Of a DNA stretch of 64,000 bases, positions 55,110-64,000 are shown one piece after another (within the stretch, counting starts at the first letter, position 1; each line of letters opens with the position of its first letter). A program made the position numbers and the translations under genes. Under the pieces are notes generated by a model. That model saw only the letters and a program-made list of their open reading frames with translations, made no database searches and had not been told where the DNA came from. Source of the DNA: Centroberyx gerrardi (lineage: Eukaryota; Chordata; Actinopteri; Beryciformes; Berycidae); assembly GCF_048128805.1 (NCBI RefSeq), contig NC_135997.1:17285116-17349115 (forward strand), written 5' to 3'.

Positions 55110-58100
55110 GGCAGTGCCACTCGTTCCGACTTCACGTCTGAACCATAGCCAGCCTCACCAACATCCCAACAGCCGACGTTTCACCTGTCTCTCGAGGCCT
55201 CTTGTTGTCCGGAAATCAAGCAGAGTTTACCTGTAAAAACAAATGAAGTGACCACACTGACACAGGAGAAACAGGTCGGGCGGCCCATACCAGTTTCTCT
55301 TATCAGCAGTCTGACAGGCTACTTCGATCGTGTCGCACCACATACTTAACATGCCATTCCTGAGATGTTCCACACCCAACACAACTCAACCATATCTGCC
55401 TCCACTGCAAGTGTAATTTCTGTGTATGTATGATCTTGTTCAAGTTAAACCGCCACTCATTTGGTGGCATATACTGTACAAATACTTATTCACAGGACGG
55501 AAGAATGCGTCAACGTTTATCTACTGACATAAACAACATTCTTCCTTGACTCAGAGCTGCTAGCCAAGTCAGATAAATATGAAACAGTGTATAGCTCAGC
55601 TCAGCTGAGGAATTCACCCAACTTCCCTCTCTTACTTTTGGTTGAGTGATTTCTTTTTTTTTGACTGCCATGGACCTGCAATTGTTGCTTGGAAATGTCA
55701 GTCATTTTCCTGACATGCTTTGCAGTTTAAAAGGGTCTGTCAGGTGAGGATTTCTGCTTCCCTGGCTGCTGCCATAAATGTTGCACAGGTGAAAAATACA
55801 ATGCGTTCATTGCAAGATATTCAGGAATTGTTTCCACAATTGAGAGGGGAATGCGGTTACAGCATCCACACTTGAATGTGCTGACAATGAATAACATTTG
55901 TTGGCATAGCCTATATTGTGGTTCAAGTACTCATTGTAAGCTCCTGCAACTGGAAGTTAAGAAGTCGTAATTACAGTGCACTCAAGTGCTCTTGGAAATA
56001 ATACAGGCTGTATTAAAAGTAGCTTTTGGTTGCTCTTGTTTTTTTCAAATGTGATTTTGTATTTGATGTTTTTACTTTATTAACTATAACTGATGCTGTA
56101 CAACACAATAACTCTCCTCTAATTTTGGCATAGCATGTGGACAAGATACTATCTCAGTTTAGGGACACACCCCTTAAACATCACAAACAAGCTCAATTAT
56201 CCTAAATTAGGTCGTTGCAGCCACAAATAGTAATAGGACACAGCAAAGAAAAATAGAATCTAAATAAGATTATAGACATATGCAAACAACAATTTCAACA
56301 CTATAACATGTTTAGACATTTATAATTTGAAGGTATCAAATGTATGATACAGTATGGAACACAGCATAAGGAGGGTGTGCTAAAACACAAATTAACACTT
56401 TACTGAACTATCCATGTGTGCTGAGCTTGTAATTACGTATTTCCGACAAAACCATAGGTGCTATTGTCGTTGGGATAATGGTACGTAATGTACTTACGTG
56501 GATGCGACGGTAATATCTATATCAGTTGGCAGAAGCTGGCAAATATACTTCATTTGCTTCTGTGTAGCTCTAACTGTAGAGGCGTTATAAAACGACAGAC
56601 ACCGAAGGACGTGAGTGTGAATGTGTGTGCGTGCGTGCGTGTGTGTGTGTGTGTGTGTGTGTGTATGCACCTGCAACAGAGCCTGTGTCTCAGTTTGGGG
56701 TTTTAAAGATGAGGTCTCCCTGCAGATTGTAACCCTGGCCTCAGTACAAACCTCAGACATCGTGGCAAAACATACACTTACCAATTACATTTGCATTTAC
56801 CCCACAGCAGCTAAAGCCCTCAGACGAATGAGAACAAAACTAGCCGTCTTGTATTGTTGTCCGGTCAGATAACAAAAGCTAAGCCATGCCACCACCTTAC
56901 GCTGCTGTCGATGTCAGTAAAGGTTAGCTATCATGTTTGTGAGACCACTGAGCTGACGTACAGCATTTACAACTTAGTTAACTAACGTTAACACAGACGT
57001 AACTGCACGAATTAGCGTCCATATACATACTTAGCTAGCAAAAGTTAGCTGCTACCGGTAGCATGCGGTATTATAGTTTTTGATAGCACGATCATCAGCT
57101 AACGCTAGCTGGCCAGACAGTCGCAGCAGCAAACCAAGTCATCGTTCACAAAAACGAACCTATAGACTTCATATCTAACGTTACTTACGCTAGATCTTGT
57201 TCTCTTTAACCATGGGCAGGGACACGAGAAGAAATATATATATATATTTCACGTTAAGGCTTACGGGGGCGACACTAAATCTAGAGAGAGCAGTGTGAAG
57301 GAAATTTAGCTTTCCAGTAAGTATAAGAGGGACAACAATTAAAGCATTCTCAAATCATAATCTGAGTTTAAACTAACCTAGCCAGAATAACGTTAGATTA
57401 CCTATTTCCCCAGCCAACATCAACGACGACGATAGGTGCTCCGCCGGGCGCTGCCCAGTTGCTAGTGGTAACTTCAGTATGATGTGTGAATCAGAGATAG
57501 TTGGAGTATGTGGAGAGAGGCCACCACTGGAAAATTACTTTAGGGAGACAGCCTGACGCCATATGGTTGTACGTTAACACAGAAAACATGGTGTCGGCTA
57601 AACACATCAACGCACGTTAACGGAGCGAGTTCCGTCTGAAACTATATTGCATGCAATAATCATAATAACGCCCGACATGGATTTGAACTTCTGTTTTAGA
57701 GGGTTAATCCTCCAGCAAGTGCCTATTTCAACACTCATATCCCACGAATCTCCCATGATTCATTGCGCGAAGACATGCTATTTATAATACGATGCACTCA
57801 CTAAATTACACTAAAGCTAATGCTAGCTACTCGGGGCTCTTTCCTTTAACGCTCTTTATTTTAGTGTCAAGCTGCTAGACGAAATAGTAACAACACTTCC
57901 TTTCTAATTTTTTCATAATAATTGTCCTCATCATGATAGTCATCGCATATAACACCAAGTACCAATATGAAAAAGAAAGCTCATATTTATGGATAAGTGT
58001 ATTAAATAAAAATGCGTTGTCTATAAATTAACCTTTTAAAGATTGTATTTATAGCAATAACAATATATGCTAAAAGGACATACACATAACTGCCAAAGGC

Positions 58101-58521
58101 TCAACAAAGAAGATTTAAGGCATTAATGCTCTGGAGATGACGGTGCTTCTATGCTGCACTGCAGACAGAAGATTTGAAATGTCAGCAGCACTGACATCTG
58201 CATTTCACCACCACTATCGGTACTATATCATATTTTCTATAGAGGGAAATAAAGGTTTCCCCACGTACTGTGGCATAGTCTGCTTTTTATATCTGGAGAA
58301 TAGCTACTTTATCAGCTTGACTATAGTGTGTCATATTTTGTCCATACATCTGCACATTTGTGTGAAACTAGCTAGCATTTTTAAATACTTTACCATGAAA
58401 TATGTCGATGGCCCTTAAAAACAAATTGGATCTGATGTGTCAGGATGGTCTGACAAGCCACTTGAGGCGCATTGTGTTTGAAACCCCAGGCATCTGCCTC
58501 TTCCAGTGTGTTTCTGCATGA

Positions 58522-58524
<3 letters not shown>

Positions 58525-58561
<37 letters not shown>
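58525..58561. repeat. (ATCT)9 microsatellite
   Basis: A perfect ATCT tetranucleotide array of about nine units. Confidence 0.95.
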
Positions 58562-59414
58562 ATGAAAGTAAAAAAATCTTTTGCAAGTAGTTTGCTATCT
58601 ATTTGTGTTTAAGTCATCAATTTCTTTTCTGTATTTAGCCTAAAACATTGACATTTCTGTCTATTCCACAGTTCTAACTTCCTACTTTTTCAATCAGGAA
58701 CTTCCCTTAAGTATTTTGATATAACTTATGTTGTTCTAAATTGGACCCAAATACTAATGTCAATTTCCAAGCTCTTATTTTGAAGGCAAAATCACTAAAC
58801 CACAAGTCTTATTTCTGCTAGTTTCTGCTAGCTTGGCACATCTGTCTGACACGCTCATGCCTCCCTACCTGCGTGTCATCAAAACTAACAAGTGAACACA
58901 TGCTTAGCAGTTACATGCTTTCTAGCTGTGAGCATCTTGGCACCTGAAAATATAACAGTGAATCACCAATAATAGCTCACTGCTACAACTTAGAAACTAA
59001 TGTTACTGCTAACATACACTTAGCAAGGCCTACTACTGTAACTTTACATCCTCAGCAAGGATTAAGCTCACTTACAACAAACAATATGTAAGGTGTCCAC
59101 CTACATATTACTTATTTCATTTAATGGTAAATAAAACATATTTAAGTGATACATGATTTAATTTGAAAAGTGATGATCTAAACTCCATGTTTCTATCATG
59201 TATATTTCAAAAGTTCTGAATGATCACATCTAAGCATATTCAAATAAAAATGATTAGCTAATTCCCTTGCTGCGTGTAATCAAAAATAGTTGTTTTCCTG
59301 CTACAGTTTGACACCACAACTGTGGATATCGATCAGTATCTTCTAAACTATCCACTACAAACACTTATTAGTTGTAGAGTAGTTTGGGCTTATTCCCACC
59401 TATTTTTTGCTTAT

Positions 59415-59492
59415 ATATTTCTTCTAAATTTTGGATGGAATGCATGCTGGAGCCTATCCGCATGCATTCCATCCAAGATTTAGCAGAAATAT
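59415..59492. repeat. 32-bp-arm inverted repeat (long hairpin)
   Basis: The left arm 59415-59446 and right arm 59461-59492 are reverse complements at 30 of 32 positions; the inner 17 bases (GGATGGAATGCATG side) are perfect. The loop is 14 bases. Weaker symmetry (ACTTATTA on both outer flanks) reaches about 59365 and 59520. It may be a young foldback MITE or, if transcribed, a hairpin RNA of pre-miRNA size. Confidence 0.8.
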
Positions 59493-60426
59493 TATTCCAA
59501 ACCTTACCTTTAATAAGTCACTGAATTTCTTATAAAATGATTTTTTTCCCCCTCAAAGTATCCAACTTCCTCAAACAAGATTTGTTTTCCTGGTTAACTG
59601 TACATAAACAGAATGTCCTCCTCATAGTGCTTTATAAGGAAACAACAAAAACATCAAATATAAAAACAAATAATTTTTATTTCAACAATGGTTGTATAGT
59701 ATGGCAGAATTGTGTTTGTCTCACATGTATTTAAGTAACAGCTAAAGAATATGCCATAGCTTTGATGCAATACCCAGAAGTGTTAATCAGACTCTTTCAA
59801 GGAAATTCATTTTAACCCGAATATTCTCCTTGACGGGATGTGTACCAAGGATAGAAAGTGCAAAGTGATTATTATCTAAAGAAGTTGTGCAGAGATTCAG
59901 TTTTCCCTCATGGAAAAGTATAGGCTACTGGAAGTCTAAATTTAGTAATGCAGACAAAAAGTGCCCAATTGCAAATGAAACCATCATTTGTGTGCTTTGA
60001 TTGTATTTGCACTAAACTTTTTAGATGGACCTTGAACATTTCTGTTTTAGATCTATTGGTGTAAATCTATCAACTTGATAGAAAATATATTTTACTTTTA
60101 CTTGACCAACATCTAAATAAGAACATTGTAAATATGATGATTTTTTTTTATTATGTGTGGCAAATATTACAGAAATAAATGTAAATGGGTGAATGAAAAG
60201 CCATTTTTGTTCTTAAAATACAATATTATTTTAAAATACTGCAATGAGTGGTAAAGCAAGAAAAAACCCTTGATGTTTATGAAGCCATATGCATTTCTAT
60301 TTAATTATAGGCTACATATAATGTGTATAGAGTTATTGTTTTTTTGTGTTTATATTTCATAACTGCATTAAAAAGTTGGAAAAAGGTAACTTCCGTCCAT
60401 ATTTCCTTTAACTGAACTCAGATTTC

Positions 60427-60650
60427 CGTTACCGACCAGCAGGGGCGGTAGTTCACTAACAAAAATAGGCAGGAAGGGCAAAGAATTATGGGACTTGTAG
60501 TTCCGATTGGAGGCCGTTGAGCTTCATAACATCGCGGAGAAGAACAAAACAAAACATTCACCAGCGAAAATAAAACAAAAAATGATCTCGAATTAAACAA
60601 AATACACGCCTCGCACGGTCTGTGTCAACATAAACACGAGTGGATTCAGT
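60427..60650. repeat. thap11 promoter duplication, upstream unit
   Basis: This unit aligns with 60651-60849. Shared blocks are ACCGACCAGCAGG / ACCACGAAGAGCAGG, GGCAGGAAG / AACAGGAAG, GGGAC(T/G)TGTAGTTCCG, GGCCG(T/C)TGAGCTT and GCGGAGAAGAAC. The pairing continues to ATAAACACG (60630-60638), which corresponds to ATAAACATG at the real start codon. So the unit contains the promoter, leader and the first few coding bases with the start codon changed to ACG. Confidence 0.75.
60489..60501 (-). promoter_or_regulatory. SBS-type element, copy 1 (ZNF143/THAP11 site)
   Basis: On the minus strand ACTACAAGTCCCA, continuing TAATTC. It matches the core of the SBS element (ACTACAAYTCCCAGMRTGC), bound by ZNF143 and by THAP11 with HCFC1, with G for Y at one core position. 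Located 336 bases upstream of the thap11 start codon. Confidence 0.6.
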
Positions 60651-60849
60651 CATCGTACCACGAAGAGCAGGTCGCCGTTTGTAGAAAATAAACAGGAAGT
60701 TGTAAGCATTGTGGGACGTGTAGTTCCGCTTGCAGGCCGCTGAGCTTGATAACAACGCGGAGAAGAACGAAACAAAAATAAAATAACCAAAACTTAATTA
60801 AAATAACAGATTTGCAAGCTCCGTGCTGAAATAAACATGCCTGGGTTCA
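60651..60849. repeat. thap11 promoter duplication, start-proximal unit
   Basis: The second copy leads directly into the intact thap11 start codon. Offset to the first copy is 223 bases at the TGGGAC block and 201 at the start codon, so about 22 bases of insertion or deletion separate the two in the leader. The duplication is old enough to have many substitutions. Confidence 0.75.
60706..60724 (-). promoter_or_regulatory. SBS-type element, copy 2 (ZNF143/THAP11 site)
   Basis: On the minus strand ACTACACGTCCCACAATGC, matching the long form of the SBS element (ACTACAAYTCCCAGMRTGC) including the 3' TGC, with three or four mismatches. Located 113 bases upstream of the thap11 start codon, within the duplicated unit. 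Confidence 0.6.
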
Positions 60850-61670
60850 CCTGCTGTGTTCCTGGTTGCTATAACAACTCGCACCGGGACCGCGAGCTGC
60901 GGTTCTACACATTTCCTAAGGATACCACGCAAAGGGAGATTTGGCTGAAGAACATCTCCCGGGCCGGGGTCAGCGGCTGTTTCAGTACCTTCCAGCCCAC
61001 GACGGGACACCGAGTCTGCAGCGTTCATTTCGCCGGCGGGAGGAAAACGTACAACATCAGAGTGCCGACCCTGTTCCCTCTGCGGGGAGTGAATGAACGC
61101 AAGAGCCGACGGGGCAGGGGCAGGGGTAGGAAAGTATCCGCGGCAATTCCTGCCACCGTTTCAAATCCCTCCGGTATTGTCATCACTAACGTTGTGTCCG
61201 CCGCTGCAGAAGCCGCCGAGGGCAACGCGGGCAGCGAGACGGGCGACGACAGCATCACCGTCGTGCAGATAGGCCAAAACGGCGAGTACATAGGCACGGC
61301 GCGCCTGCCCGCCCAGTCGGAGGGGACCTGCTACACCGCGGCGGTCGGGAGCTCCGCCGACCCGACCGTCGACGAGTCAATTGACACCGTGGCCATCGTC
61401 CACCAGCAGACCGTGCAGTACCTCAGCGTGACCAGCAGTCCGCTGGACCACTCGTACTCTCTGACCACCGGCACCACGTCGGCCGAGCTGCTGCGGAAAC
61501 TCAACGAGCAGCGGGACATCATCGCGCTGATGGAGGTGAAGATGAAGGAGATGAAGGCGACCATCCGCCAGCTCCGTGTGACCGAGGCCAAGCTGCAGGA
61601 GGAGGTGCGCGAGCGGGACCGCCTGCTGTACGGAGCCGCCACGGCTTTTAACGTCCGGAAGAAAATCTGA
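60837..61670 (+). CDS. thap11: THAP domain-containing protein 11 (THAP11)
   Basis: A single-exon frame of 277 residues; the human gene is also intronless (314 residues). THAP11 is a nuclear zinc-dependent DNA-binding regulator that works with HCFC1 and ZNF143 in cell growth, pluripotency and cobalamin-metabolism genes. The THAP domain occupies residues 1-84 with the C2CH ligands Cys6, Cys11, Cys61 and His64 (CSVHF), the AVPTIF-like VPTLFPLRG box and Phe80 (human F80, mutated in a cblX-like disorder). Residues 89-99 are Arg/Gly-rich. Human has a long polyglutamine tract next; here it is absent and the middle region (residues 100-200) is unrelated in sequence. DHSY at 204-207 is the HCFC1-binding motif, followed by the conserved SLTTGTTSAELLRKLNEQRD and a coiled coil to about residue 265. 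ATG 60837 gives the exact family N-terminus MPGFTCCVPGCYNNSH. GC content is much higher than in the flanking DNA. Confidence 0.97.
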   Translation: MPGFTCCVPGCYNNSHRDRELRFYTFPKDTTQREIWLKNISRAGVSGCFSTFQPTTGHRVCSVHFAGGRKTYNIRVPTLFPLRGVNERKSRRGRGRGRKVSAAIPATVSNPSGIVITNVVSAAAEAAEGNAGSETGDDSITVVQIGQNGEYIGTARLPAQSEGTCYTAAVGSSADPTVDESIDTVAIVHQQTVQYLSVTSSPLDHSYSLTTGTTSAELLRKLNEQRDIIALMEVKMKEMKATIRQLRVTEAKLQEEVRERDRLLYGAATAFNVRKKI

Positions 61671-64000
61671 TCGGTGAAACCAGCGATGACCAGTTACAAA
61701 GACTCAAAACTTCGGGAGATGACACCCAGAAAACTGAAGACAAAAGATCAAGCCCTATTTTCTATAAACCGACGAGCGATGACAATTTATTTTCAACAGT
61801 AGAGATAGCTAATTTTTAGTAGGCCTAATGTAAAGAGTTGGCTGGCTAGTTATGTAGCTGATAGTAATAATCCCATTGCTAATCACTAGAAACATGCTCA
61901 GTCCACTTGTGGTCCCAAGTGCGCTACTGGCCTGCAACTCTACCGAGGTCAATAACTATTTTATCCATTCAACTGAGAGTCATAGTTTGCACAAAATTAC
62001 AAATTATCCAGGCTTACGTTTTTATAACTGGACTGATGAGAGGACACGAAATGCCAGGCATGATGTCTGCCTCCTGGGTTGCTCTGTTAAACGGCATCTG
62101 CCTGTTTCTGTGTGATTCATGTGCCTGTGTACGGTCAGATATTTCACCACACAGAAGCTCAATGACTGCATCTCAACTCTGTTCCTGAGTGTTTTATGCA
62201 CAGAATGTTACATTCATTTACGAGTTTTTGAACTTGGCCTGACAGCTATGCCCTACTCTCAATTTGAAGTAAATTTCATTTTGAAATATAGCTGGTTCAC
62301 GCTGAATTATTTCTCAATGCATCAAATGTGTCCTTGATGTGATGATTTCAATACTATTACAGTAACAATAGGCTGTGTGTGAGACGATCCTGTGGTATTG
62401 TGGCTCATCTCTCAGCGCATCTTCAATGTTAACTCAGCCCATCATGGTTAAAAACTGACTGGCTAGACCGCAGTTATCTGTGACGGGCTGTTTGGACTGC
62501 TGTTTTTAAGTGAGAAGAGGCAAAAATAGGGCTTTCCACTAACTTGTGGTTTTTCTTTGATGCCAAGTATGAAGAGTAATTATGTCCTTGGAGATATTCA
62601 GTTGTTTACTGCAGTGAGTTGTGGAAAAAGTGATGAATTTTGCATCGTATCAAACTGAATCAAACTAATGCATCAAGAGTTGTGATGGCATCGAAACAGG
62701 AACCCACTGATCAAAATTGAATCACAATGTTTCTGTCATACAGATATTATGCACCTGTTGAGCCAAGTTACACACAAATTGGTGCTTAGGTACTCAGTTA
62801 ATAATAAGAGCACAGTGTATTTAGTCCAAGAGGGCACCTTAAACCTTAAATACATGGGATATGATGAAAGTTATAATGAAGTGTACAACCTGCCATCTTA
62901 GCTGTTAGCTGTTATCTTAGCTGTCATGTAGGGAGAGATTAGTCATGAATGAAACTGAAGGGATTGATTAGGAGACACTTAAAATTTCAACTTGAGTCTG
63001 TGAAACTGACACCAATATTGAGGTTTCAGAAAAAGTGAGAGTAGTCAAGGGGTGTACTATTGTTTATACTGATCTGCCTGACTGTTACATAGAAGATTGG
63101 TAGGAACTACAAGCGGTAATGGCTAAAATCTGTGCTGACAGCCTGATTTTCAGTTGGCAGGAGGCTCAGAACATGCCTGGGTCAGATGTTGCAGCATGTT
63201 TTACACCCTCTAGATGGCAGTGGGATAAAAGCTTGAGGAGTGGAGCTTCACTGGATTTAGCTTTCATTCTATAAGGCCTAATTTACTTTATCTGTTCTGT
63301 TCGCGTGTTTGTGTGTCGGTAGCTTGGATGGTCATTTGCTTAATTGTACTAACATATTTTAAACATTGAAGTGTTTGATTTTATGTGATGTGAACATCAA
63401 GGAATAATGTAGTTCTTCACGCCGAGCTTTAACAGCATAGTTTTGAACAAATATATGGTATATGGGAATAATGTGTTTAATGAAACACAGAAAGAGGGAG
63501 AGATGGATGAATGGATAGAGCATTGGAGAGAGGGAGGATCCAGATCCTAATCTCATCTGGATTTATTTTTTTTTTTACTCCCAGCAGAGTTGCATAATGC
63601 CTTAATCCAGTGCTGTCAATCAAACTTACACAACTCGATCTTCCTTTCCCATTCTGACGACCATTTCCCCAACAGTCTTTACATTCAGGCCCTACAGTAG
63701 CCTCACACTGTTGTCAGTTTGTCTCTCACCCTTTGAGAGTAATTATGTAATGGTTATGATGTAAAACAAAAACTAAAAGTTGTATGCAACACAGTTATAC
63801 ATGGTCCCAAAATACCATCCAATAATATTAGTGTTTGGCATCAGATTAAGTATACACAGAATGACATGTTTGATACCAAAATGAGACAGCCACCAACTGA
63901 AAAATGTGACACCTGCTCCTGTAAAAAGGTTTCTGGCCTGATATTAAAACTCACTATGGATTATTATTGAAGGTATTATTTTGCTCACAAAAGACCCTTG
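61671..64000. other. thap11 3' flank and intergenic DNA
   Basis: The thap11 3' UTR begins at 61671. No gene is recognised to the end of the window; short open frames at 61876-62337 are overlapping and lack domains. The rest is AT-rich, mostly unique-looking sequence. Confidence 0.4.

Larger units (their letters stand above)
55231..60426. other. gfod2 upstream region and intergenic DNA before thap11
   Basis: A CpG-richer stretch at about 56880-57780 is a plausible gfod2 promoter and first-exon region, but I could not fix a non-coding exon. A GT array lies near 56621-56664 and an AT run at 57235-57248. From 57900 to 60400 the DNA is AT-rich with a TATC array (58525-58561) and a strong palindrome (59415-59492). 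No coding exon was recognised. Confidence 0.4.

Noticed and set aside
58525-58561. Regularly repeated ATCT block considered as an array element
   Set aside because: A simple tetranucleotide microsatellite without spacers; not a CRISPR array and not expected in a vertebrate.
60437-60452. CTCF-like CCAGCAGGGGCGG upstream of thap11
   Set aside because: One G short of the core spacing, so the consensus is broken; it also belongs to the duplicated promoter block.
61025-61642. Minus-strand frames across thap11
   Set aside because: Antisense shadows of the GC-rich thap11 coding sequence.

Overview
The window reads as vertebrate, almost certainly teleost, nuclear DNA. Genes are split by GT-AG introns, CA/GT/GA microsatellites are abundant, and typical fish transposons occur (a Tc1-like element, an L1/Tx1-like LINE, an L2-like LINE, a tRNA-derived SINE and foldback MITEs). 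I rebuilt seven recognisable protein-coding genes and one unnamed one exon by exon; reading frame is kept across every junction listed.

Layout, left to right: nudt21 (+, 1967-4687, 7 coding exons), ogfod1 (+, 5845-13486, 13 exons), a roughly 5.6 kb gene-poor stretch holding a strong CTCF-like site and repeats, tradd (+, 19131-23115, 4 coding exons), gnao1 (+, 25113-30105, 8 exons), cog4 (-, 42425-32597, 19 exons), an unnamed gene encoding two BED-type zinc fingers and a coiled coil (-, 48097-43967, 3 exons, with a Tc1-like transposon in its second intron), gfod2 (-, 55109-52208, 2 coding exons) and intronless thap11 (+, 60837-61670).

The genes are not an operon and serve different processes: mRNA 3'-end processing (nudt21), ribosomal-protein hydroxylation (ogfod1), TNF-receptor/NF-kB signalling (tradd), neuronal G-protein signalling (gnao1), Golgi tethering (cog4), an oxidoreductase-fold protein (gfod2) and HCFC1/ZNF143-linked transcription (thap11). 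The human counterparts all lie on the long arm of chromosome 16 (16q12-q13 and 16q22), so the window is a compact, rearranged block of old conserved linkage.

I found no bacterial-style system, CRISPR array or cellular RNA gene. The most interesting points are: a partial tandem duplication of the thap11 promoter in which each copy carries a match to the ACTACA-n-n-TCCCA element bound by THAP11/ZNF143/HCFC1, with a dead copy of the start codon upstream; the tandem-BED/coiled-coil gene; (GT)n tracts abutting splice junctions in nudt21 and ogfod1; a gnao1 locus showing only A-type terminal exons; and several sharp inverted repeats. Comparisons with human proteins are from memory; no database search was run.
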